A stretch of 64,000 nucleotides of DNA from Aquibium carbonis (GCF_003970795.1 NZ_RWKW01000056.1:62001-126000); one strand, 5' to 3'. Shown: positions 28,551 through 37,019, counted from the first letter of the stretch. Made by a program: numbers and translations. The notes: generated by a model from the sequence alone, not told the origin.

Positions 28551-28584
28551 AAAAAGCGACGGGCGGCGGAATGACCCGCCGCCC
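28551..28584 (-). terminator. rho-independent terminator after the ligM-like gene
   Basis: GGGCGGCGG (28561-28569) and CCGCCGCCC (28576-28584) form a perfect 9-bp stem with a 6-base loop. On the minus strand this is followed within 5 bases by five T residues (28555-28551). It sits 45 bases after the ligM-like stop, so the O-demethylase transcript probably ends here and metF is transcribed from its own promoter. The remainder of the 354-base gap 28275-28628 holds only the metF operator and nothing else I recognise. Confidence 0.75.
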
Positions 28585-28628
28585 GCACGCGTTCTGCTGT
28601 TGGCACGAGCCGGAAAGGCGGCTCGACC

Positions 28629-30041
28629 TTATGCCGTTGCCTTCGTGCGCCAGCTGTCGGCGTAGTTGGTGCGCGCCTCGGCGGCGTAAGGCGTCTGCGA
28701 GACGCGAACGCGGATTTCGGTCTGCTTGTGCTTCTCGGCCGAGGTCTTGCCGGTCGGCTGCGGCTCGCCCCACTTCATCGTCAGCACGTCGCCGATCTGG
28801 ACGTCCTGATCGACCACACCCAGCGACAGCATGCAGCGCTCGTTGTAGGAATAGCCATTGAACATCGACATGCCGACCATCTTGTCGCCATGCATGACCA
28901 TGTCGGCGCTCGTGGAGGCATAGTTCGGCTGCGGGAAGTCGATCCACTTGAAGTGGTCCTCGCCCGGCTTGAAGGCCGACGCGATGACCTTCACGACGTC
29001 CTCGGCGTTCCACTCGAAGGTGACCTTCTTGCGGTTCTTCTGGCCCTTCATCTTGAGGAGCGCGTCCTTGCCGATGAAGTCGTTCTTCTTCCAGCCGATG
29101 TAGAAGTCGTAGCCGAGCTCGAACGGGTTGACGTAATAGTCCTCGATGTTGTCGGACACGAACGAACCGCCGATCGCGCCGGACGCCTCGTAGCTGTCGG
29201 CGCCGAGCCACTCGCGGTAATCCTTGAGCATGCCGTCACCGGTGTAGATGCCTGGCAGCGGCGACGGAATCCAGCCCGATTCCAGCGTGTTGGTGGAATA
29301 GGCGCGGCTGCCGCAGCGCACCAGATTGACACCGGCATCCTGCGCCGCCTGGAGAATGGCCGCCAGGATATAGCTCTTGTCCTCGTAGGGGCCCCAGATC
29401 TCGAGGCCCGGCGCGCCGGACATGCCATGGCGCAGCGCCTGCACCTTCTTCGAGCCGATGTTGATCCAGTCGACGTGGAAGAACTTGATCTCCTGGATCG
29501 GCCCGCCATTCATCTTCTCGAAGATCTTCGGCGCGTCGGGCCCCTGGATCTGGAACCGGTAGTGGGTGCGCAGAACGCGCTCGCCCTCGGGCCGCGACGG
29601 CGAGCGGGGATCGTGCTTGATGCGTACGTTCCACTTGCCCCAGGCAGCGCAGAACATCAGCCAGTTGGAGGTCGGGGCGCGGCCGACGAGGACGAACTTG
29701 TCCTGGCGCTCGCGGAAGATGATGTGGTCGCCGATGACATGGCCGTTGGGCGTGACCGGCACATAGTGCTTGGCGCGGTTCAGGTCGAAATTTCCGAACG
29801 CATTGATGCCGTGATAGGCGAGGAATTCCTCCGCCTGCGGGCCTTCCACGATCAGCTCATCCATGTGGTGCGTCTGGTCGAACAGAACCGCCGACTCGCG
29901 CCAGGCGCGCTGCTCGTCACGCCAGTTGGTGAACTCTGGCGCCACAACCGGGTATACATACATGCCGACTTTTGAATTGCGCAGAAGCTCGACGGGGTTG
30001 CCCGCCTTCTCCAAAACCGCCTCTAGACTGAATCTGCTCAT
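28629..30041 (-). CDS. LigM-like tetrahydrofolate-dependent aromatic O-demethylase (GcvT family)
   Basis: 470 residues, essentially the length of Sphingobium LigM. The N-terminal block VGMYVYPVVAPEFTNW and SAVLFDQTHHMDEL, then VGRAPTSNWLM, LRHGMSGAPGLEIWGPYE and NTLESGWIPSPLPGIYTG, match LigM/DesA far better than glycine-cleavage T-protein. R121 and Y248 fall at or next to the positions of an Arg and a Tyr that I recall as important in LigM. It would move the methyl group of a methoxylated aromatic acid to tetrahydrofolate. The start at 30041 follows GGGAGGAACCC. A longer frame to 30110 covers the operator and is rejected. The exact substrate (vanillate, syringate, methoxygallate or other) is unknown. 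Confidence 0.88.
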   Translation of the reverse strand: MSRFSLEAVLEKAGNPVELLRNSKVGMYVYPVVAPEFTNWRDEQRAWRESAVLFDQTHHMDELIVEGPQAEEFLAYHGINAFGNFDLNRAKHYVPVTPNGHVIGDHIIFRERQDKFVLVGRAPTSNWLMFCAAWGKWNVRIKHDPRSPSRPEGERVLRTHYRFQIQGPDAPKIFEKMNGGPIQEIKFFHVDWINIGSKKVQALRHGMSGAPGLEIWGPYEDKSYILAAILQAAQDAGVNLVRCGSRAYSTNTLESGWIPSPLPGIYTGDGMLKDYREWLGADSYEASGAIGGSFVSDNIEDYYVNPFELGYDFYIGWKKNDFIGKDALLKMKGQKNRKKVTFEWNAEDVVKVIASAFKPGEDHFKWIDFPQPNYASTSADMVMHGDKMVGMSMFNGYSYNERCMLSLGVVDQDVQIGDVLTMKWGEPQPTGKTSAEKHKQTEIRVRVSQTPYAAEARTNYADSWRTKATA

Positions 30042-30070
30042 CTGGGTTCCTCCCATGGTTCGTGGTGCCG

Positions 30071-30078
30071 TGTATACA
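30071..30078. promoter_or_regulatory. TGTATACA palindrome, operator candidate at the ligM-like gene
   Basis: TGTATACA lies 30 bases upstream of the ligM-like ATG (30041), in a 165-base intergenic region after the dioxygenase gene. The flanks CGTGTATACATGA match the site upstream of metF in reverse orientation. Its position over the expected transcription start suggests repression. Confidence 0.6.
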
Positions 30079-30206
30079 TGATCTCTGACCCAGCGGGCCG
30101 GAAATTGCAAGTGCGGAGTCGCCGCGCGTGCCGGGCGACGAACTCGGAAGTGTCATCGCGAGGTCAGTTTCGACACCGTCCGAGCCGGCTTCCGCCAGAC
30201 GCCGCC

Positions 30207-31169
30207 TTAGTCCGCCGCTTTCGTCACGGGCGGCGTACCGTGCGTGTGGAAGCTCTCGATGGTCTTCAACCCCCAGGCCTGGCCCTTCCGGCGATCGGTC
30301 TCGGTCCAGACCACCGTCTGCCAGTCGGGATCGAGGATCAGCCTCGCGCCGGCATTGGCGATCTCGACCCGGTTGCCGGCCGGCTCCCAGACGTAAAGGA
30401 AGAACGTGCCCTGAATGGCGTGTTTGTGCGGTCCGGTCTCGATGAACACCCCGTTCTCCAGGAAGACGTCGGCGGCGCGAAGGATATCGTCGCGGTGGTC
30501 GGCCGCATAGGTGATGTGGTGGAAGCGCCCGCGCGAACCCGAGTGATCTTCGGTGCAGGCCATGTCGTAGCCCTTGTTGTTGACCGTGAACCAGCAGCCC
30601 CCGATACGGCCATTGTCGAGCTGGATCAGTTCCGTCACGCGGCTGCCCATGGCCTGGACCATGAAGTCGCGCATCTTCGACACGTCGGTCGCGAGCAGGT
30701 TGAAGTGATCTATGCGGCGCGGCGATGCTCCACGGCCGTGGAAACGCTGCGCGACGTTCTTCAGCGCCGGCTTCTCGCCTTGCGGCGCGTCATACTTCAC
30801 CGTCTCCCAGTAGAGTTCGAAGACGTGTCCGTCGGGTGAATGGAAGCGATAGCTCGGGCCATGGCCGAGATCACCCTCCGTCCAGCCGATGCCAAGGCCC
30901 ATCCTTTCGATGACCGCCACCCGCCGATGAAGGGCTGCCTCCGACGATGTCCGGTATCCGCAATGCGCCATGCCGGTGGTGTCGGATTTCGTCAGCTTCA
31001 ACGAATGAAACTCGTAGTCGTCCCACGCCCGCAGATAGACGGAGTCCCCCTCCCGCCCGCTTTCGGTCAACCCGTAGACCCTGACGAAGAAGTCGAGGCT
31101 TTCCTCGAACCGGTTCGTCAGAAGCTCGATGTGCCCCAGATGCGCCACGTCGAAACACGGCTCGCTCAT
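30207..31169 (-). CDS. type I extradiol ring-cleavage dioxygenase (catechol 2,3-dioxygenase-like, VOC fold)
   Basis: 320 residues with two VOC modules. The iron ligands are H155 (IDHFNLLATD), H218 (FHHITY) and E269 (NRVEIANAG), spaced as in XylE. H250 (HKHAIQG) and Y259 (FLYVWEPAGNRVE) match second-sphere residues of XylE. At the position of the XylE acid-base histidine (KVHDIAF) this protein reads KGYDMAC, a tyrosine. It lies 41 bases after livF at the end of the importer operon and upstream of the ligM-like gene, so it probably cleaves the catechol produced by O-demethylation. Cytoplasmic, Fe(II) dependent by family. Confidence 0.87.
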   Translation of the reverse strand: MSEPCFDVAHLGHIELLTNRFEESLDFFVRVYGLTESGREGDSVYLRAWDDYEFHSLKLTKSDTTGMAHCGYRTSSEAALHRRVAVIERMGLGIGWTEGDLGHGPSYRFHSPDGHVFELYWETVKYDAPQGEKPALKNVAQRFHGRGASPRRIDHFNLLATDVSKMRDFMVQAMGSRVTELIQLDNGRIGGCWFTVNNKGYDMACTEDHSGSRGRFHHITYAADHRDDILRAADVFLENGVFIETGPHKHAIQGTFFLYVWEPAGNRVEIANAGARLILDPDWQTVVWTETDRRKGQAWGLKTIESFHTHGTPPVTKAAD

Positions 31170-31210
31170 GGTCCTGCCCTTTCATCTTTGCGCCCGCGGC
31201 GCCCACGTTG

Positions 31211-31926
31211 CTAGTCCGCGACGAGGTTGAGACCGACGAAGCGGTCGAGCGTCTCGCGATCGGCGAGGAGTTCACGCGACTTTGCCCGATGCGCGATCAC
31301 ACCGCGCTCGATCACCACCGCATCCTCGGTCAGGTCGAGCGCGACCTCCGCATGCTGTTCGACCAGCACCAGCGCCATGCCCTCGTCGGTCGCCATGCGG
31401 CGAATGGCGGCGGTCAGTTCCTCGACGATGATCGGCGCGAGCCCTTCCAGCGGCTCGTCGAGCAGCAGGACGTCCGGATTGGTCATCAGCGTGCGCCCGA
31501 TCGTCAGCATCTGCTGTTCTCCGCCGGAGAGCTGGTTGCCCATGTTGCCCTTGCGCTCCTGAAGCCGCGGAAACAGACCGTAGATCGAGGCGAGGTCCCA
31601 GCGGCCCGGCCGCCCGGCGACCGTCAGGTTCTCCTCCACCGTCAGCGACGGGAAGACGTCGCGCTCTTGCGGAACCCAGCCGATGCCGCGGCGCGCCCGC
31701 TGGTGAGGCGCAAGCGTCGAGACGTCCTGGCCATGGAACCTCACGCTTCCGCCGGAGAGCGGGAGAATTCCCATGATGGTCAGGATCATGGTCGTCTTCC
31801 CGACCCCGTTGCGGCCCAGAAGCGCCAGGCTGCCGCCGACGGGCAAGGCCACCGAGACGTGGTCGAGCACGATGCCTTCGCCGTAGCCGGCGCTGACGTC
31901 GGAAAGTCGAGCAGCGGTTCAGCCAT
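31211..31926 (-). CDS. livF: LivF-like ABC ATPase with an apparent 1-base frameshift near the start
   Basis: Branched-chain-amino-acid-type importer ATPase: GRNGVGKTT, QLSGGEQQMLTIGRTLM and VLLLDEPLEGLAP are intact. The natural start is the ATG at 31926 (MAEPLLD), overlapping livG by 8 bases. Reading from it leaves frame after about seven codons. Adding one base near 31905 restores a continuous N-terminus that reads on into SDVSAGYGEGIVLDHV. Without that, the first usable start in the main frame is the GTG at 31870 (219 residues), which loses the AGYG segment that normally stacks on the ATP adenine. It is either a real mutation or a sequencing error. The rest of the gene shows no decay. Confidence 0.75.
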
Positions 31927-32680
31927 GATGCGCCTGCCCCAGATAGACGTCGCGGACACGCTGGTCGGTGCGGATCACGTCCGGTTCGGCCTCGACGAGC
32001 ACGCCGCCCGAAACCAGCACGATGATACGGCTTGCGAACCGGAACACGAGGCTCATGTCGTGCTCGATGAAGAGCACGGAAATGTCGTCGGGAAGGGCCG
32101 CGATGACCGAAAAGAGCTCGGCGCTCTCGCCCTTCGGCACGCCGGCTGCCGGTTCGTCTAGCAGCAGAACCTTCGGCCGCGTGGCGAGCGCGAGCCCGAT
32201 CTCCAGCAATCGCTGCTGGCCGTAGGCGAGCACGCGCGTAGGCCGCGTGGCGACGTCCGAAAGGCGCAGCTGCACGAGGATGGCCCAGGCCTCCGCTATC
32301 GCGTCCTCGTGCGAGGCGAGACTGCGCCAGAACTGCCCGGCCATGCCCATGCGCTCGGTGACGGCGAGCGTGATCGCTTCGATCGGCGTCAGCGCGGGAA
32401 ACAGCTGGTTGATCTGGAAGGTGCGGGCAAGCCCCGCCTTGACCCGGTCGGCCCGGTCCAGCCGGGTGATGTCTTGCCCGTCGAGCAGGACGCGGCCGGA
32501 ATCGGGCGCAAGCTGCCCGGTGATCAGGTTGACGAGGGATGTCTTGCCCGCGCCGTTGGGTCCGATGAGCGCGTGTCGCGCGCCGCGCGGTAGCGTGATC
32601 GAGACGTCGCGCGCGACCTCCAGCGAGCCGAAGCGCTTGCGCAGGTTCTCGGTACGAAGGGCGAAGGTCTCCGTGCTCAT
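31919..32680 (-). CDS. livG: LivG-like ABC transporter ATP-binding protein
   Basis: 253 residues. Walker A GPNGAGKTS, the LivG-specific loop GLARTFQINQLFPALTPIEA, signature YGQQRLLEIGLALA, Walker B VLLLDEPAAGV and the C-terminal DVYLGQ are typical. The ATG at 32680 overlaps the permease (livM) stop by 4 bases. The signature reads AYGQQR rather than LSGGQQ, usual for LivG. It pairs with LivF on the two permeases for uptake, most likely of an aromatic compound given the neighbours. Confidence 0.92.
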   Translation of the reverse strand: MSTETFALRTENLRKRFGSLEVARDVSITLPRGARHALIGPNGAGKTSLVNLITGQLAPDSGRVLLDGQDITRLDRADRVKAGLARTFQINQLFPALTPIEAITLAVTERMGMAGQFWRSLASHEDAIAEAWAILVQLRLSDVATRPTRVLAYGQQRLLEIGLALATRPKVLLLDEPAAGVPKGESAELFSVIAALPDDISVLFIEHDMSLVFRFASRIIVLVSGGVLVEAEPDVIRTDQRVRDVYLGQAHHG

Positions 32681-33675
32681 CGCCGGACCCTTTCCCAGAT
32701 TTGCGCCAGGAAACCGAGAATGCCTTTCGGCATCACGAGGACGACGATCATCAGGAGGATGCCGATCCAGAAGTACCAGTATTGTGGATTGATCCCGGCG
32801 AGCTGGTCGCGCGCGACCATGAAGATGATCGCACCGATGATCCCGCCATAGAGGCGACCGGTTCCGCCGAGGATCAGCATCACCACCACGTCGGCCGATC
32901 GTTGGAAGGAGAGCACGTCGAGCGCCACTTGCGACGTGGTCTGGGTCAGGAGCGCCCCCGCCACGCCCGCCATGCCGGCCGAGATCGTGTAGATGACCTG
33001 CAGCCGGCGCTGGTGCGGCGCGCCTATGGCCGGCATGCGGTTCAGGTTTTCCCGGATGCCGCGCAACGAAAGGCCAAAGGCCGAATTCACGATGCGACGC
33101 GCGATCAGAACACCGATGAAGAGCACGATCAGCGTGTAGGAATAGGCCGTGTAGCCCCACAGGTCGTAGTCGAAGGTGCCGAAGATCGGCCAGACCGAGA
33201 CCCCCTGCAAGCCGTCCGTGCCTCCGGTCAGCCAGCTCATCGAGTTGGCGAGTTCCATCGTCAGCAGTCCGAGCCCGAGCGTGATCATCAGCAGCGCCAG
33301 ATGCTGGACCCGCACGATGATGAAGCTGACGAGGAAGCCGACGAGGGCCACGAAGGCGCCGGATATCAGAAGGCCTGTCAGCGGCTCGCCCCAGCCGGTC
33401 TTGGTCAGCAGGCCCGCCGCATAGGCGCCGAGGCCGAAGAACATCGCATGTCCGAGCGTGATGATGCCGGCATAGCCGAGGATGAGGTCGACGGAGAGCA
33501 CGAAGAGCGCCGCGATGGCGATCTGGCTCGCCAGCGTCAGGTAGGTTGGAAAGAAGAAGAACGGGATGAAGACGGCGAGCCAGAACGCGACCTCGAACGG
33601 GCTCCAGCGGCCCTGGCGCATGATCCAGGCCCTTGCGCCGTCGAGGCCGGTGTTGTTGGCGGACGGATCGGACAT
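32677..33675 (-). CDS. livM: LivM-like ABC transporter permease
   Basis: 332-residue inner-membrane permease with about eight to nine helices. The family motif GYAGIITLGHAMFFGLGAYAAG lies near residue 67, and the ATPase-contact loop is GLSLRGIRENLNRMPAIG. VMLILGGTGRLYGGIIGA is the second conserved block. It overlaps livG by 4 bases and follows livH with a 4-base gap. Confidence 0.92.
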   Translation of the reverse strand: MSDPSANNTGLDGARAWIMRQGRWSPFEVAFWLAVFIPFFFFPTYLTLASQIAIAALFVLSVDLILGYAGIITLGHAMFFGLGAYAAGLLTKTGWGEPLTGLLISGAFVALVGFLVSFIIVRVQHLALLMITLGLGLLTMELANSMSWLTGGTDGLQGVSVWPIFGTFDYDLWGYTAYSYTLIVLFIGVLIARRIVNSAFGLSLRGIRENLNRMPAIGAPHQRRLQVIYTISAGMAGVAGALLTQTTSQVALDVLSFQRSADVVVMLILGGTGRLYGGIIGAIIFMVARDQLAGINPQYWYFWIGILLMIVVLVMPKGILGFLAQIWERVRR

Positions 33676-33679
33676 GGCG

Positions 33680-34543
33680 TCAGCGCTTTCCGAACAGGCC
33701 GAGCGGACGCCAGAACAGCACGCCCACCATCAGGAGGTAGATGAGGAAGGAGCCGAGCTCGGGCACGAAGTACTTTCCCGCCACGTCGGCGATACCGAGC
33801 AAAGCTGCCGCGACGAAAGACCCGCCGATGGAGCCGAGCCCGCCGACGGCCACGACGATCAGCACGTAGATGAGGTAGTGAATGGCGAAGGTTGGATCGA
33901 GCCCGACGATCTCGATGGCAAGCGCGCCGCCGAGGCCGGCAAGGCCGCAGCCGAGCGCGAAGGTGATGGCGAAAATGGTGTCGACGTCGATGCCCAGCCC
34001 CTGTGCGACGCGCTGGTTATCGACGGCGGCGCGCACCTTGGCGCCGAAACGGGTGAACTCCAGTCCGAAGACGAGCGCCGCGGTGACGACCAGCGCGACC
34101 ACGATGAGGAAAATGCGATAGATACCGAAGCGCAGTCCGCCGATCTCCACCCAGCCGCGCAGCATGTCGGGGATCTGGATCGGCTGCTGGCCGGTCCCGA
34201 AGAGAAAGGTGGCGATGGAGGTCGCCACGAAGACGAGACCGACCGTGAACAGCACCTGGTTCAGTTCGCCCGACCGGTAGAGCCTGCGAAACAGCGTGCG
34301 CTCGCAGGCAATGCCGACCACCGCCGCCCCCACGAAGGCCGCGGGCAGCGCGACGAAGAAGGAGAGCCCCGCCTCGCGCGTCACCACGAGTGCGAGGTAG
34401 CCGCCGAGCATGCCGAAGGCGCCATGCCCCAGATTGACGAAATTCATCAGCCCCAGCGTGACCGACAGCCCCACCGACAGGACGAAGAGAAGCATCCCGA
34501 AGGCGAGACCGTCGAACAGGACGATCAGGAGATTGCCGGTCAC
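33680..34543 (-). CDS. livH: LivH-like ABC transporter permease
   Basis: 287-residue inner-membrane permease with about eight helices. The motif LMNFVNLGHGAFGMLGGYLA (near residue 32) and AVGGLGSIGGSFVAAALLGIADV are characteristic of LivH. The loop AVDNQRVAQGLGIDVD contacts the ATPase. It lies 39 bases downstream of the binding-protein gene and directly upstream of livM in the same operon. Confidence 0.92.
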   Translation of the reverse strand: MTGNLLIVLFDGLAFGMLLFVLSVGLSVTLGLMNFVNLGHGAFGMLGGYLALVVTREAGLSFFVALPAAFVGAAVVGIACERTLFRRLYRSGELNQVLFTVGLVFVATSIATFLFGTGQQPIQIPDMLRGWVEIGGLRFGIYRIFLIVVALVVTAALVFGLEFTRFGAKVRAAVDNQRVAQGLGIDVDTIFAITFALGCGLAGLGGALAIEIVGLDPTFAIHYLIYVLIVVAVGGLGSIGGSFVAAALLGIADVAGKYFVPELGSFLIYLLMVGVLFWRPLGLFGKR

Positions 34544-34582
34544 GTGAGCGCCGATTTCCGATTCGAGGTCAGGGACTTGGCG

Positions 34583-35764
34583 TCAGTTGTTCGCGCCGTG
34601 CAGCGGATCCTTCACGCCCTCGATCGTATCGATGATCACGTTCTGGAGCGTGCCGTCGACCTCCTGCACCTCGCGGATGTAGACGTTCTGCACGATGTCG
34701 CGCGTTTCCGGATCGATCGAGATCGGGCCGCGCGGGCTGTCCCAGGCCATGCCCTTGGCCGCCTCGACCAGCGCATCGCCGGACACGTCGCCATTCGTCT
34801 TCTTCAGCGCCTCGTAGATCAGGTGCATGCCATCATAGCCGCCGATGGAAAACAGGTCCGGGCTGCGGCCGTTGTTGGCTTCGCGATAGGCGGCGACGAA
34901 GGCGTTGTTCAACGGCTCCTCACGCTCGAGCGTGTAGTGGAAGGTGGTGACGATGCCGAGGGCATTGGCGCCCATGCTCTCCAGGGCCTCGGGATGCGTC
35001 AACTCGCCCTGGCCGAAGATTCGCGTCGCCGGCGGGGTCAGTCCGCGCTCGGACAGCGCCTTGCCGATCGCCGCCGGCTGCCCGCCGCCCGGAACGAAGA
35101 TGTACACGGCTTCGGGGTTCGCATCCTTCACGCGCTGCACGAAGGCCGAGAAGTCGGGATTGGCCACCGGCGTCTTGTCGGCGCCGATGATGCTGCCACC
35201 CGCCTCCGTAAAGCCCTGCGCGAACGACTTTTCCGCGTCGTGACCGGGGCCGTAGTCGGCAACCAGCGTATAGGCCTGCTTCACGCCGCCCTTTTCGAAA
35301 GCCCATTTTCCGAAGGCATAGTTGACCTGGGGAATGGTGACGGAGGTGCGCACGATGTAGGGCGACTTCTCCGTCACGACGGACGTCGCGGCGTTCATCA
35401 CCACCATGAGTTTCTTGGCCTGGGTCGCCACGTCGGCGGCGCCCAATGCCTCGGGCGTCAGTGCGAAGCCGGCGATGATGTCGACGCCGTCGCGCACCAC
35501 GAGTTCCTGCGCCAGGCGCTTGGCGACATCGGGGGCCGGGCCGCCAGTGTCCTTGCGCACGATCTCGATGGTCTTGCCATCCACCATGTTGCCGTTCTGC
35601 TGCATGTAGAGCTTGATGCCGGCATCGAGCTGGTTCGCGGCGTCGGCGAAGGGCCCGGAATAGGGCAGGATCACCCCGACCTTCACCGTTTCCTGTGCAT
35701 GCACACCGATGGACCAGGTCAGACCCGTGGCCACGGCAATGACGAACGTCGTTTTCGTTGGCAT
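34583..35764 (-). CDS. Liv-type periplasmic substrate-binding protein (aromatic compound importer candidate)
   Basis: 393 residues with Sec signal peptide (MPTKTTFVIAVATGLTWSIGVHAQ) and the Peripla_BP_6 fold: VKVGVILPYSGPFADAANQL, VIVRKD-like strand, FALTPEALGAADVATQAKKL and the late ISIDPETRDIVQNVYIRE segment. The ATG at 35764 follows GGGAGGAAAAC; a longer frame to 35812 would run through an operator and is rejected. Members of this family often bind lignin-derived aromatics in soil Rhizobiales. Together with the O-demethylase and extradiol dioxygenase that ligand class is the best guess. Confidence 0.9.
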   Translation of the reverse strand: MPTKTTFVIAVATGLTWSIGVHAQETVKVGVILPYSGPFADAANQLDAGIKLYMQQNGNMVDGKTIEIVRKDTGGPAPDVAKRLAQELVVRDGVDIIAGFALTPEALGAADVATQAKKLMVVMNAATSVVTEKSPYIVRTSVTIPQVNYAFGKWAFEKGGVKQAYTLVADYGPGHDAEKSFAQGFTEAGGSIIGADKTPVANPDFSAFVQRVKDANPEAVYIFVPGGGQPAAIGKALSERGLTPPATRIFGQGELTHPEALESMGANALGIVTTFHYTLEREEPLNNAFVAAYREANNGRSPDLFSIGGYDGMHLIYEALKKTNGDVSGDALVEAAKGMAWDSPRGPISIDPETRDIVQNVYIREVQEVDGTLQNVIIDTIEGVKDPLHGANN

Positions 35765-35803
35765 CTGTTTTCCTCCCAGAATGCAGCTTAAGCCGATCGT
35801 CAG

Positions 35804-35811
35804 TGTATACA
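35804..35811. promoter_or_regulatory. TGTATACA palindrome, proximal operator of the liv-type operon
   Basis: TGTATACA within the 10-base palindrome GTGTATACAC lies 40 bases upstream of the binding-protein ATG. It is the third upstream region in this module with the same core, indicating co-regulation of importer, O-demethylase and metF. Confidence 0.6.
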
Positions 35812-36025
35812 CGGGGAGCCCGAAATCAATGGGGGATCATGCGTGACGACGCGAATTCGGTCGCCCATCCGAGATCCGGCCGATCACGGGGAGGCGCTTG
35901 CAAAGCGGCAAAAGAAAGTGGGGTCGAGAGGGGCCGGGACCGGATGATCACGCTTCTCCCGGGCGCTAGAACTGCAGCAGGATCGCGAGACACCGATCCG
36001 TCGGCCACGTCCTGAATTGCTATAG

Positions 36026-36033
36026 TGTATACA
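36026..36033. promoter_or_regulatory. TGTATACA palindrome, distal operator of the liv-type operon
   Basis: A second GTGTATACAC palindrome (36025-36034) lies 222 bases, centre to centre, from the one at 35804, close to a whole number of helical turns (about 21). TATAGT directly beside it could be a -10 element on the plus strand. The 346-base gap 35765-36110 otherwise contains no coding sequence I can support; it seems to be the control region of the importer operon. Confidence 0.5.
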
Positions 36034-36110
36034 CATTCGCCGTCCATCCGCGAACGTCGCCCGGCGCACGATCCAGTTGAATCATCACGCGAAGTCGTTG
36101 AACCGTTTTC

Positions 36111-37007
36111 TCAGGAAGCCTTCGCGGTCTCGCGGACGGGGACGACATCGACCGCATGCGTGCTCGACTGCGGTCCCGACGTCCGCATCGTCCCCTTGAT
36201 CGGCGACACGTCGAAATAGTCCCTGCCCTGCGCCACCACCACGTGGTCTTCACCGGCGAACATGGCGTTCGTCGGATCGAACTCGATCCAGCCGAGTTCC
36301 GTCCCGCACCAGGCGCGCACCCACGCGTGCATGGCATCGGCTCCCTCCAGCCGCTCCTTTCCCTCGGGCGGAATCGTGCGCAGGAAGCCGCTCACATAGC
36401 CGGCCGGAATGCCAAGCCCACGCAGGCAGGCGATCATGACATGGCTGAAGTCCTGGCAGACGCCGTGGCGGTTCTCGAATGCCTCGAGCATCGGCGTCGA
36501 TACGGTCGTCGCCTTCGGATCGAAGCGCATGTCCCTATGGAGCGCCAGGCCGACCAGCTTGACCAGTTCCAGCACGCTGGGGCGATCGGCGACGAAGGCG
36601 CGGGCATAGTCGGTGGTGGCCTGCTCGATCGGAACCCGCGGCGAGGCACCGAGAAAATGGTGCGGCGACGATCCCGCCACGTCGCGCCAGGCGAACAATT
36701 CGTCGGCAAGCCTGTCGAGCGACGGCGATATGTCGAGGATGTCACCGGCCTGGCGGCGCTCGACCCGCGACTGCATGGTGTAGACGATCTTGCTGTGCGG
36801 ACGATCGAAGCCGACCTCCACGCAGGCATTGCCGAAGAAGTCAACGAAGTTGATCCATTCGTCGGGCTTCGGGACGATGTTGAGCGAACCCGCCACCAGC
36901 CGCTGCCGACCTGGAACATCCGCTGGCAGCAGCCTCGCGATATGGCGACCGGCATCGGCCGAGAAGTCGTAGCGATAAGCCATGCGCAGGCTGATGTCGT
37001 AGAGCAT
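36111..37007 (-). CDS. transglutaminase-like cysteine peptidase family protein
   Basis: 298 residues with the N-terminal beta domain (YDISLRMAYRYDFSADAGRH) common to bacterial transglutaminase-like proteins. The catalytic triad is C184 (HGVCQDFSHVMIA), H227 (AMHAWVRAW) and D244 (IEFDPTN). It is cytoplasmic by absence of a signal peptide. It follows the ATP-grasp/alpha-E gene after 12 bases and closes a three-gene operon. Such proteins may be peptidases or amide-bond enzymes acting with the ATP-grasp partner; no substrate is known for this set. Confidence 0.9.
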   Translation of the reverse strand: MLYDISLRMAYRYDFSADAGRHIARLLPADVPGRQRLVAGSLNIVPKPDEWINFVDFFGNACVEVGFDRPHSKIVYTMQSRVERRQAGDILDISPSLDRLADELFAWRDVAGSSPHHFLGASPRVPIEQATTDYARAFVADRPSVLELVKLVGLALHRDMRFDPKATTVSTPMLEAFENRHGVCQDFSHVMIACLRGLGIPAGYVSGFLRTIPPEGKERLEGADAMHAWVRAWCGTELGWIEFDPTNAMFAGEDHVVVAQGRDYFDVSPIKGTMRTSGPQSSTHAVDVVPVRETAKAS

Positions 37008-37019
37008 GGGTGAGCGCCC

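Noticed and set aside
29951-29960. GGTATACATA inside the ligM-like gene as a further TGTATACA operator
   Set aside because: It lacks the TG at the left end and lies in codons for conserved residues (MYVYPVV), so it is explained by protein sequence.
36025-36219. Small plus-strand frame starting at the distal TGTATACA site
   Set aside because: It overlaps the 3' end of the transglutaminase gene antisense and has no features of a protein.
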